A DNA stretch of 64,000 nucleotides, from NCBI GenBank assembly GCA_043808235.1, contig JAZDFC010000105.1, positions 186,001-250,000 on the forward strand. The letters are read 5' to 3'. Origin of the DNA: JAZDFC01 sp043808235. Its GTDB lineage: Bacteria > Bacteroidota > Ignavibacteria > Ignavibacteriales > Melioribacteraceae. Shown here piece after piece: positions 1-7,462 of the stretch. The position numbers and the translations under genes were made by a program. Each line of letters begins with the position of its first letter. The first letter of the stretch is position 1. The notes beneath the pieces were generated by a model that was not told where the DNA came from, made no database searches, and worked only from the letters and a program-made list of their open reading frames with translations.

Positions 1-21
1 AAAATAATTATTTACATTTAT

Positions 22-1440
22 CTACCATTTGAGAAAATACGGTGGAATAAGCAACAGCAATCCCATAATAATTAGCACTATTTGAAAAGGCAATATCCAT
101 TTTGCCCATTTATCCCAGGGAACGCGGGCCATAGATAGCGCACCCATGGTAACCGCCGAGGTAGGGATAATAATATTTGTTAACTCGCCAAACTGAAATG
201 CAAGGATAGATGTTTGCCTTGATACGCCGACAATATCCGCAAGCGGCGCCATTATTGGCATTGTTAGTGCAGCCTGTCCGCTCCCCGAATGTACGAAGAA
301 ATTTATTACCGCCTGTATGATAAACATTTTCTGCGAAGCAAAAATCGGAGACGAGGATTCCACAAACGGCGCAAACGAATAGAGCATAGTATCAATTATG
401 TGTCCGTCGCGGGCAATTACAAGTGTGGCGCGTGCGAGTGCAACTATAAATGCCGTCCCGACGAGATCTTTTGCCCCTTCGATAAACCCTTTTATAATTT
501 GATCGCTTTTTAAACCGGCAATCAAACCAACAATTATACCCATTACAAAAAACAAAGCTGATATTTCTTCGATGAACCAGCTAAACTCCACTACGCCTAC
601 AACAAGTAATGCTAAAGAGACAGTAAAAGTCAACAAGACTATTTTATGACGAAATGTAAGTTCTATATCGACACCGTTTTCTTTAGTATCAACTTTTTCA
701 TTCTGCCGTCTTTCCAAATCCTCGGCGTACATTGGACTAATCGTAGGGTTTTTTCTGAGTTTTCTCTCGTAATAAACAAGGAATGCAATTGCGGTAAGAT
801 TACATAAAAACCAAACTATCAATCTATAGCCGATACCGGAAAAAACCGGAACGCCAGCCAGGCCTTGCGCAATACCGACATTGAACGGATTTAAAAACGC
901 GCTGGCAAATCCTATTTGAGCGCCGACAAGCGGTATTGCTACTCCAATAATTGAATCATAACCGAGCGCTAAACAAATCGGCACAAAAATTAATACGAAG
1001 GGAATTATTTCTTCGTTCATCCCGAAGGTGGCGCCGCCAAGTGAAAACATAGTTAATAAAACCGGGATGAAAAGTCTTCGCAACAGCTTCGAACGTTTGT
1101 GCGCCCGTGATAGTTTTGTGATAACTGCATTTATCGCATCAGTTTTTTGAAGTACCGAAAACGCACCGCCCACTATTAGAATAAATCCTATGATCAGCGC
1201 AGCTTCAACAAAACCTTTAATTGGCGAGGTAAATAATGCATCTAGGCCCTGCGGATTTTTTTCGACATAATGGAACGAACCGGGAATAACAACTTCTTTT
1301 CCATTCGCTACATGTCGTTGATAACTTCCACCGGGAATTACCCATGTAAGCGCCGCTATTAAAACAAGAAGATAAAAAATTAATAAATAGGTATTGGGAA
1401 CCCGAAATTTGAATTTCCTTTCAGTAGAATTTTTATTCAT
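22..1440 (-). CDS. YfcC/DcuC-like family membrane carrier
   Basis: The 472 aa protein is strongly hydrophobic, with roughly a dozen membrane segments separated by short charged loops (for example the KLSRAHKRSK loop near residue 110). The order of segments, the conserved GGATFGMNEE stretch and the later SGSGQAALTMPIMAPLAD motif fit the YfcC branch of the C4-dicarboxylate anaerobic carrier superfamily (COG1288). Members are assigned to the uptake or exchange of carboxylates, basic amino acids or small peptides; the substrate cannot be read from sequence. It is the last gene of a three-gene operon: its ATG overlaps the TGA of the cyanophycinase gene as ATGA. The neighbours suggest an amino acid or dipeptide substrate, which is inference. 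Confidence 0.85.
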   Translation of the reverse strand: MNKNSTERKFKFRVPNTYLLIFYLLVLIAALTWVIPGGSYQRHVANGKEVVIPGSFHYVEKNPQGLDALFTSPIKGFVEAALIIGFILIVGGAFSVLQKTDAINAVITKLSRAHKRSKLLRRLFIPVLLTMFSLGGATFGMNEEIIPFVLIFVPICLALGYDSIIGVAIPLVGAQIGFASAFLNPFNVGIAQGLAGVPVFSGIGYRLIVWFLCNLTAIAFLVYYERKLRKNPTISPMYAEDLERRQNEKVDTKENGVDIELTFRHKIVLLTFTVSLALLVVGVVEFSWFIEEISALFFVMGIIVGLIAGLKSDQIIKGFIEGAKDLVGTAFIVALARATLVIARDGHIIDTMLYSFAPFVESSSPIFASQKMFIIQAVINFFVHSGSGQAALTMPIMAPLADIVGVSRQTSILAFQFGELTNIIIPTSAVTMGALSMARVPWDKWAKWILPFQIVLIIMGLLLLIPPYFLKW

Positions 1441-2306
1441 TCAATTACACGTTTGTTTTTGAGATCGTACGTTTCGCCGGATTGCATGATGTCTATTTTT
1501 ATTCCGCTAACGGAGAACAATCCTTCATCATTTGTTTTAATACTTTTTGCTTCTGTTGGATCGACAACCATTACGGTTCTATCTCCGAATACTTCGAATG
1601 TTGAGTCGGGTTTTACAATAATTGCTGTTGATTCATCTATACCAATACCAATCATTTCCGGGTGCTCGAGCATCACTGAGATTAACCGGTTGCTTCTTTT
1701 ACGAAGAATAAAATGCTGATCAATAACAACCGTTTTCAAGAAACCGAAACCTTCTATTGTCTCTACGTTTCCTTTCTGAATAGTTTTAAATATTGTTACT
1801 GAATCCTTGTTTATAATTTCGTTGCCGGTAATCATAATTTCACTCATAACAGCAGCGCCCGCACTGGTTCCGCCAACTACTCCGCCGTTAAAATAAATTG
1901 ATTTTATCTTTTCAAATAGTTTTGTACCAAGAAGCGCCGCAGTTAAACGGGCTTGATCACCGCCGGAGAAAAATATCGCTTTAGTATTTTCGAGTTTTGC
2001 AAAATTACTGTCGGTATCGGCAGAATTATTACTACAATTAATAACCTCAACATTTTTACAGCCAAATTTTATAAACTCCTCTTTCTCTTCGAGGGCTGTC
2101 TCAAGCGGTTCCGAACTTGCCATCGGAAATATTGTTATTTTCGAATCAGTATCGCCGGCTAATTCTATATATTTTAATACCATTCCTTCCGGCCAATCGC
2201 CGCCGCCAATAATAAATAGATGCCCTTTTTTATCATCACCGTTTCCCAATGCAAAATTGTTAAGCAATAAAAGCAAAAGAATTAAAAGTATTTTTCTTGT
2301 TCTCAT
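1437..2306 (-). CDS. secreted cyanophycinase-like peptidase (S51 family)
   Basis: The 289 aa protein begins with a signal peptide (MRTRK, then a run of leucines) and then shows the S51/cyanophycinase fold signature: FIIGGGDWPEG (about 31-41), FFSGGDQARL (112-121) and the nucleophile elbow GGTSAGA with Ser148. The later DQHF and ERS/RSNRL-type segments also match the family. Cyanophycinases are serine exopeptidases that release beta-Asp-Arg dipeptides from cyanophycin, and relatives cleave other Asp-rich peptides. The signal peptide implies an extracytoplasmic enzyme, as in scavenging cyanophycinases. Its ATG overlaps the upstream peptidase stop (TAATG), so the two are translationally coupled. 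Confidence 0.88.
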   Translation of the reverse strand: MRTRKILLILLLLLLNNFALGNGDDKKGHLFIIGGGDWPEGMVLKYIELAGDTDSKITIFPMASSEPLETALEEKEEFIKFGCKNVEVINCSNNSADTDSNFAKLENTKAIFFSGGDQARLTAALLGTKLFEKIKSIYFNGGVVGGTSAGAAVMSEIMITGNEIINKDSVTIFKTIQKGNVETIEGFGFLKTVVIDQHFILRKRSNRLISVMLEHPEMIGIGIDESTAIIVKPDSTFEVFGDRTVMVVDPTEAKSIKTNDEGLFSVSGIKIDIMQSGETYDLKNKRVIE

Positions 2307-3400
2307 TATTTTATCCGCACTAATTCAAGGGCAATATTAAATGCATTTTGAAAGTCTTCGTAAAAAATAAATTCATCATTCCCATGGGGGTTCTGCGCGC
2401 CGATGCCTAGATTAACCGCGTCAATTCCTCTTTCGTTATAGGAATTTGCATCGCTGCCCCCGGCTGATTTAACTGCCTCCGGTGATAAACCAACATTTTG
2501 AATAGCGTCAAATATTCTTTTATAGGCTTCGCTTGATGACGGCACATTAAATGGCTTAAAATCCCAGAACCAATCAAATTTAATTTGGCCGCCAAATTTT
2601 ACGGCGGCGTTTTCAAATCGTGATTTTAAATTGTTAATGTTATTTTCCACTTCAACAGGATCGACCGATCTAAACTCACCATCTAAGCATAAGTAATCCG
2701 GTACAACATTAGTTGCGCCGCCACCTTCCATTCTTCCGATATTAAATGTTGATGTTGGGGTGAGCCTTCCAAATTTCATATCACGCAAAGCAAGCACAGC
2801 GATTTCAAATGAATTAACTCCTTTCTCGGGAGCGATTCCGGAGTGGGCTGCTTTTCCTAAAATTTCTATTTTAAAGCTCGCTGCGCCATATGAAGAATTG
2901 ATAAATTTTCCCGGACGATATTGAGAATCGAACACGAATGCATATTTAATCGAATCATCGATCTCAAGATTCCTTGATCCGGCAAGGGTTGTTTCTTCGC
3001 AAGTTAAAAACGCTACTGTAAAATCATGAACCGGAATGTTCTCCCTTTTTATCTTTTCAGCAAGGTAAAGAAGAACGGCAATCCCGGCCCTGTTGTCCAC
3101 GCCAAGCACCGTCGAGCCGTCGGAAGTAATTCTGTCCGACAATAAAATGGGCTTTACCCCTTTCGTTGATCTTGCAGTATCCATATGACATGATAAAAGA
3201 AAATTTCCACCGTTACCAAATTTGCATATTACATTCCCGGTATCGCTCGATGTATATTGAGCAGATTTGTCTTCAAAAGGACTAAATCCTAGCTTGGATA
3301 AAAAGGATATGATATATTCGGCAACAGGTTTTTCACAAGTGGAGAGCGCTTCAATTTTTCCGGCTTCGAGAAATAAATTGATAAGTCTTTCGTTTACCAT
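2306..3400 (-). CDS. M20 family metallopeptidase, peptidase T-like
   Basis: A 364 aa protein of normal length for the family and without a signal peptide. It carries the M20 zinc sites: SCHMDTA (His72, Asp74), GVDNRAG (Asp102), CEETTLAG (Glu135 catalytic base, Glu136), FDSQ (Asp158) and a C-terminal PHGNDE histidine. The dimerisation lid lies between about residues 170 and 290. PepT-like enzymes are cytoplasmic amino- or tripeptidases. It is the first gene of the operon with the cyanophycinase-like and carrier genes, so a cytoplasmic step that finishes off imported peptides is plausible. No clear Shine-Dalgarno sequence precedes the ATG. Confidence 0.9.
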   Translation of the reverse strand: MVNERLINLFLEAGKIEALSTCEKPVAEYIISFLSKLGFSPFEDKSAQYTSSDTGNVICKFGNGGNFLLSCHMDTARSTKGVKPILLSDRITSDGSTVLGVDNRAGIAVLLYLAEKIKRENIPVHDFTVAFLTCEETTLAGSRNLEIDDSIKYAFVFDSQYRPGKFINSSYGAASFKIEILGKAAHSGIAPEKGVNSFEIAVLALRDMKFGRLTPTSTFNIGRMEGGGATNVVPDYLCLDGEFRSVDPVEVENNINNLKSRFENAAVKFGGQIKFDWFWDFKPFNVPSSSEAYKRIFDAIQNVGLSPEAVKSAGGSDANSYNERGIDAVNLGIGAQNPHGNDEFIFYEDFQNAFNIALELVRIK

Positions 3401-3648
3401 GTATATTAAATTACAATCTATTAATAAAACGTAATTTTGATTACAGAATACAAAAAATAAAAACTATAATCAAGAACGGATCGGTGGTTTTTAAAGAACG
3501 ATTTAATAAGAGGTGCTTTGTCAATCACGGAGCGACATGTCAAGTTTTGAAGCGAGAGGGTTACTACAATTTTAAAAAAGAAAAACGGTTAGATAGTATC
3601 GTCTAACCGTTTTCGGGAATAGAGTTTTACAAGGAGTTCTCTATATAA
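3401..3648. other. intergenic region with one terminator
   Basis: About 250 bases between the peptidase operon and the first small paralog gene. Apart from the hairpin at 3582-3613 I see no gene or repeat here. The promoter of the peptidase operon should lie near 3400-3480 on the minus strand, but no convincing box stands out. Confidence 0.5.
3581..3613 (-). terminator. rho-independent terminator of the 84 aa gene
   Basis: A perfect 12-bp stem (3582-3593 pairing with 3602-3613, core ACGGTTAGA) with an 8-nt loop. On the minus strand it is followed by a T-rich tract (TTTTTCTTTTTT). It lies 36 bases after the stop of the 3649-3903 gene. The A and T runs on both arms could let it work in both directions. 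Confidence 0.85.
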
Positions 3649-3903
3649 TTAAAAATCTTTATGATATACAATTTTTTTAATTGAGTCTGCTTGAAGATAT
3701 GGATATTCGTCCCTCAAAACATTTAGCGCCTCTGCTGCACTAACCTTATTGGAGCGAAGTTCTTTAAACCGTTTTCTCATTTGGTAATCCCTTACGGATT
3801 TCTCATTAATTAATCCTTTCGAACTAAGCAGCTCATAAACCTCGGTACTGATTAAATCAGCCAGAGGATTATCAAGATTTTCATTATTGCTTTCTATGTT
3901 CAT
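3649..3903 (-). CDS. small conserved paralog A, possible HTH protein
   Basis: An 84 aa protein with a very good ribosome site (GAAGGAGG) ahead of its ATG. It aligns end to end with the product of 4060-4302. Shared blocks are NPL(A/S)DLIS(T/D)E(V/I)YELL, an I-N-K/E-(R/K)-SVR-(D/N)-Y segment, KKRF/RKRF and a C-terminal (S/A)-A-x-x-A-(L/I)-x-x-L-R-(D/T)-EYP-x-L-x-x-DSI-(K/R)-KIVY. The C-terminal third (A-x-x-A-x-x-x-L-x-x-x-Y-x-x-L-x-x-x-S-I-x-K-I-V-Y) has the spacing of a helix-turn-helix like that of Mor-type activators. I do not recognise a named family, so DNA binding is only a suggestion. Confidence 0.75.
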   Translation of the reverse strand: MNIESNNENLDNPLADLISTEVYELLSSKGLINEKSVRDYQMRKRFKELRSNKVSAAEALNVLRDEYPYLQADSIKKIVYHKDF

Positions 3904-4059
3904 TGTTATCCTCCTTCATTTGTTTCAGATAATCTTTCAACTACTTTCATTTAACCAATCAACTTCTTATTAAGTTCTCAAAAGCTCATAACTTTTTTCA
4001 ATGAAAAATGATTTTGCTGCAAAATTCTTCGTTTTTAACGTCAATCTTAATTCGAGACG

Positions 4060-4302
4060 TTAAATATTTTTATAAACGATTTTTCTAATCGAATCATAAC
4101 GAAGGTCAGGGTATTCGGTTCGCAAAAAACCGATTGCCTGACTTGCAGTCATTTTCAGTTGTTTTAATTCTAAAAACCGTTTTTTAATCAGGTAATTCCG
4201 TACGGACCTTTTGTTTATCATACCAAAGTCAATTAACAATTCGTAAATCTCGTCCGAGATAAGGTCCGATAATGGATTCTGGAAATTAAAAGCGGCGTCC
4301 AT
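4060..4302 (-). CDS. small conserved paralog B, possible HTH protein
   Basis: An 80 aa protein that is roughly half identical to the 84 aa neighbour downstream, with the same length, orientation and motif order (NPLSDLISDEIYELL, then KRSVRNYLIKKRF, then DSIRKIVYKN). It has its own ribosome site (CCAAGGAGACTC before ATG), and a 156-base gap separates the two genes, so they may be transcribed separately. Conservation of two tandem copies argues that both are real. Function is unknown. The KIVY end resembles the recognition helix of small HTH proteins. Confidence 0.72.
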   Translation of the reverse strand: MDAAFNFQNPLSDLISDEIYELLIDFGMINKRSVRNYLIKKRFLELKQLKMTASQAIGFLRTEYPDLRYDSIRKIVYKNI

Positions 4303-4603
4303 TTTTGAGTCTCCTTGGAGCTTGTTATTTTTTCACAATTAGAACTAATATGTCTGTTCCTGGACGTTATTAATTCAGGTTTTATGGTAACCACGCTCTT
4401 TTTGACGAATGAAAAATAGATTTTCCCCGATTATTTACAGAATTGTTAAGTTTTTTTAATCAATCTAGCAAGGCATAAAGTTAATAAATTTTAATGATGA
4501 CATCAGAAGACTGAAATACACATGTGAATTACAAAAGGAACACTCTAAATTTTGAATTGAAAAAGGAACGGTAATTGGGCCGGAAAAGAGCAGATGGATT
4601 ATA
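4303..4603. other. intergenic region, nothing recognised
   Basis: About 300 bases of AT-rich DNA upstream of the 80 aa gene and downstream of the 66 aa gene. I see no gene, no strong hairpin and no repeat. It must hold the promoter for the 80 aa gene. Confidence 0.4.
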
Positions 4604-4804
4604 TCAAAATTTTATCAAATAGTCTTTTGCTTCGTAACCTTCTTTTGTAAATCTTAAATGGTACTTCGAGTGTTCCCGTAAAGGGTCAATTCCCTTGTCC
4701 TCAACAACTTCTTCCTTATAGCCTTCGGAATTTAATTTCAATATCAGCAACCGAAAAAGGTCTTTGACTAAGATTGTTGCCTGATCAAGCGTTACTCTTT
4801 GCAT
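4604..4804 (-). CDS. hypothetical 66 aa protein
   Basis: A short, highly charged open frame (MQRVTLDQATILVKDLFRLL at the start, YLIKF at the end) with a possible ribosome site GGTGGA nine bases before the ATG. No signal peptide, membrane segment or family was recognised. It lies in the same orientation as the two paralogous small genes downstream and could belong with them. Evidence for translation is weak. Confidence 0.4.
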   Translation of the reverse strand: MQRVTLDQATILVKDLFRLLILKLNSEGYKEEVVEDKGIDPLREHSKYHLRFTKEGYEAKDYLIKF

Positions 4805-4960
4805 AATGAATATCCACCATTAAATTTTATTATTTCGAAATAATGACTGCATCCAAATTTTTCAATATTTCGAAAAAAACACTCTACGGCTTTAATTATC
4901 GCAAATCATTGTAAAAAACTTTAGTGAAATAATATTTTTTATTGTCAGAGAAAAATATTT

Positions 4961-5459
4961 GCTCTAATCCAGGCTGACTATAATGGTAACACAATTCATT
5001 TTTTATATGTAGTGTTACATGAACCTGAACATGTATTAGGAAATGGGCATCTCCTATATTGGAACGCCGGTGATCCGCCAGTTATGTTTAAAGATAATGT
5101 TCCTAATTCTCCTATTTTTGATTTATCAAGTGATGATATAGAAAACTTTAGTGTTGTTTGTGAATACTTCAGACCACCCGACGGAATTGAAGATGATGGA
5201 AATTCAAACGTGGTGGATGATTTTAAGTTGGAACAGAATTACCCGAATCCGTTAAACCCAACTACAGTTATCAGTAACGTCGCTCTTAAGGTTTTTGATG
5301 CGTTGGGAATAGAAGTTTGCGGAGTTGGTAAATACCGACATGCCTGAAGGAATACATGAAGTCGAATTTTATGCAAGCATGCTGTCAAGCGGAATCTATA
5401 TTTATTCCATCCAAACCAAAGATTTCCATGATTCGAAGAAGATGATACTGATGAAGTAA
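4961..5459 (+). pseudogene. broken T9SS cargo protein (3' fragment)
   Basis: The open frame begins without a start (the frame runs in from a stop near 4925) and reads A-D-Y-N-G-N-T-I-H-F-L-Y and onward. From about 5229 it reaches a T9SS tail: LEQNYPNPLNPTT. The usual linker is missing. VIS is followed directly by NVALKVFDALG, as if seven codons were lost between two AGT codons. Near 5318-5325 a frameshift moves the rest (LVNTDMPEG, then SGIYIYS and KKMILMK) into another frame, where it ends at TAA 5459. The start, most of the body and the frame are all lost, so this is a decayed gene. A GTG-initiated ORF of 111 codons from 5012 is only part of it. Its terminator survives at 5501. Confidence 0.8.
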
Positions 5460-5500
5460 TCCTAAGGAGACAGAAGATAGAATAACGAGTATTCATTTGC

Positions 5501-5541
5501 AGCCCGGTAGTAATTATAATCTGCCGGGCTTTTTAATTTTT
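5501..5541 (+). terminator. rho-independent terminator
   Basis: A 10-bp stem (AGCCCGGTAG with CTGCCGGGCT, one G-T pair), a 10-nt loop and the T-rich run TTTTAATTTTTTT. It lies 41 bases after the end of the broken T9SS gene and has outlived the gene it served. Confidence 0.85.
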
Positions 5542-5725
5542 TTGCATCATTTTACTTTCCCAAACAAAATCCGATAATGATATACCAGGAAAAATGTTTT
5601 TAGCCGAATCGCGGTATTGTACTATGTCATAAATTTTTAGTTTCAAAAGAGGAGTGAGTTCCGTATTTTCGCTCTCACTAAATGTTTTATTTTTTCGAAC
5701 TCAAAAAGAATATAGGTCAAAGCAA

Positions 5726-6079
5726 ATGGTATTCGGAGACGATAGACACGGCGAGGTGACTGTAATAAGTGTGAATCTGAGCCGTGCAACTGTAGAAAAA
5801 GCTGCCAGCTTCAAAAATTATCTTACTAAAGTTATTGAAGGCGGCGCGAATAAAATCATAATCGATCTCAGCCAATGTGATTTTATAGATTCTACATTCC
5901 TCGGCGCTTTAGTAGCATCATTAAAAAGAGTCGTGCAGATGAACGGCGATTTGCGGCTCGTTTGGAACAGTGCTACCCAATCCGAGATATTTTATTTGAC
6001 CCGCATGGACAAAGTCTTCAAGATTTTTAACGAACTTGATGATGCGATAGAGAGTTTTAAACAAAGAAGGTCAAATTAA
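5726..6079 (+). CDS. STAS domain protein (anti-sigma antagonist-like)
   Basis: The STAS domain covers nearly the whole 117 aa product: a VTVISVNLSRAT strand, KIIIDLSQCDFIDSTFLGALV with the phosphorylation-site region (D-S-T in place of the usual D-S-S-G), and an LRLVW strand. I start it at the ATG at 5726, preceded by AGG at a fair distance. A GTG at 5654 in the same frame would add 24 residues that are not STAS-like. STAS proteins of the SpoIIAA/RsbV type are switched by Ser/Thr phosphorylation. It is a paralog of the STAS gene at 11193, and the two products share the D-S-(S/T)-F-L variant. Its last bases overlap the convergent U32 gene. Confidence 0.85.
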   Translation: MVFGDDRHGEVTVISVNLSRATVEKAASFKNYLTKVIEGGANKIIIDLSQCDFIDSTFLGALVASLKRVVQMNGDLRLVWNSATQSEIFYLTRMDKVFKIFNELDDAIESFKQRRSN

Positions 6080-7293
6080 TCTACTTCGACGATTTTAAAT
6101 ATTTTATCGTTTTCCCTAACTAAATTATCGCATTTAAAAGTAAAATCATTTCCTTTCGCTATCTCATCCACATGTTTGTCATTCATAATTAGCGCTTCTA
6201 TTTCTTTTTCGACCACACCGGTAGTGTTCCCGATGATGTAAATTTTATCCCCGGGTATTAAGAATTCAGCTTCGAGTTTTGCATAGGCCACATTCGACTT
6301 TTTATAATAATTAAGAATCTTGCCGATATAAATTTTGCGCGTTGTCGCTTTGCTGCCGTATTGCCCGGCAAAGTCCTGCTCGCCGGGTGTTCCAAAATAA
6401 AATCCTTTTGAAAATCCGCGGTTGTAAACTTTTTTCAGTTCTACGAGATATTCTTTCTTTTTCTCTTCGGTTAAATTTCCTTCGGAATAAATATCTATTG
6501 CCTCACGGTAAACCGAAACAACTTTTGCAATATATTCAGGACTTCTCTTCCTTCCTTCTATTTTGAAAGAATCAATATTTGCTTCAATCAGTTTGTCAAT
6601 ATATTCCACGGTGCAGAGATCTTTCGGAGACATTACATAATCTTCGCCAAGCGTTAAATTAAATTTTTCATCCATATCTTTGATTTCATACTCGCGCCGG
6701 CATGGCTGCAAGCAATCGCCCCGGTTAGCGCTTTTTCCGAATACTTCGTGACTCATAAAACATCTGCCGCTAATAGCAACGCACATCGCGCCATGAATGA
6801 ATGTCTCGATTTCCAAATTCACTTTTGGCCGGATCTCTTTGATTTTGTCGAGGGCGCATTCACGTGCAAGAACGATTCTTTTTGCTCCGAGATTTTCATA
6901 AAAAAGCGCCGATGCAGAATTGGATATAGAAGCCTGCGTACTGATGCAGAACGGCATTTGGTGTTCGAGACATTTTTGAATTACCGACATATCCCAGCAA
7001 ATTACAATATCGGCTCCGCTTCTTTTAATTTCGCTTACTAAAAAATCCAATTCGCCTAATTCTTCTTCAAAGACAATCGAATTAAGAGTTACGTGCAAAT
7101 CAACATTTTTACTTTTGCAATATTCCACAACTTTAGGCAGCTCCTCAATGGAGAAATTCTTTGCTTTCGCACGCATATTGAGTTTGTTTAACCCGATATA
7201 CACAGCATCAGCGCCGCTATTGATTGCGGCGGATAGCATTGTAAAATCGCCTGCCGGAGCGAGCAATTCCGGTCTTTTCTTTTTATTTGTCAT
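6076..7293 (-). CDS. U32 family peptidase / RNA hydroxylation protein homolog
   Basis: A 405 aa protein with the U32 hallmarks: the N-terminal ELLAPAGD start of a TIM-like barrel, GADAVYIG, and the signature E-T-F-I-H-G-A-M-C with SGRCFMS and SANRGDCLQPCR. The cysteines are those proposed to hold an iron-sulfur cluster in the TrhP/RlhA branch. Characterised bacterial members of this type hydroxylate uridine or cytidine in tRNA or 23S rRNA; older annotation calls them collagenases. The C-terminal 80 residues form the small beta domain usual in this family. The gene is transcribed alone and converges on the STAS gene with a 4-base overlap. Confidence 0.9.
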   Translation of the reverse strand: MTNKKKRPELLAPAGDFTMLSAAINSGADAVYIGLNKLNMRAKAKNFSIEELPKVVEYCKSKNVDLHVTLNSIVFEEELGELDFLVSEIKRSGADIVICWDMSVIQKCLEHQMPFCISTQASISNSASALFYENLGAKRIVLARECALDKIKEIRPKVNLEIETFIHGAMCVAISGRCFMSHEVFGKSANRGDCLQPCRREYEIKDMDEKFNLTLGEDYVMSPKDLCTVEYIDKLIEANIDSFKIEGRKRSPEYIAKVVSVYREAIDIYSEGNLTEEKKKEYLVELKKVYNRGFSKGFYFGTPGEQDFAGQYGSKATTRKIYIGKILNYYKKSNVAYAKLEAEFLIPGDKIYIIGNTTGVVEKEIEALIMNDKHVDEIAKGNDFTFKCDNLVRENDKIFKIVEVD

Positions 7294-7423
7294 AATTATT
7301 TTCTTTCTATGAGGGGCGAAATTTAATAAAGCAGCATCACTTTTGTTATCTAATTAAACTCAGATTTTTCTCAAAATAGAAAATTGTTTCGTCTCAAATC
7401 GAGATTGTATCAATTATATTTTA

Positions 7424-7438
7424 TAACTTTAGGTTAAT
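7424..7438 (+). promoter_or_regulatory. promoter-like box ahead of the histidine kinase
   Basis: The 15-mer TAACTTTAGGTTAAT lies 25 bases before the kinase ATG. Fourteen of its 15 bases recur at 17996-18010, 30 bases before the aldehyde dehydrogenase ATG. The TA-N2-TTT core matches the Bacteroidota -7 element (TAnnTTTG) except for the last base. No ideal -33 TTG lies at the right distance, so the call is tentative. Confidence 0.35.
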
Positions 7439-7462
7439 TGATTTTGGTAATTAATACCACGA

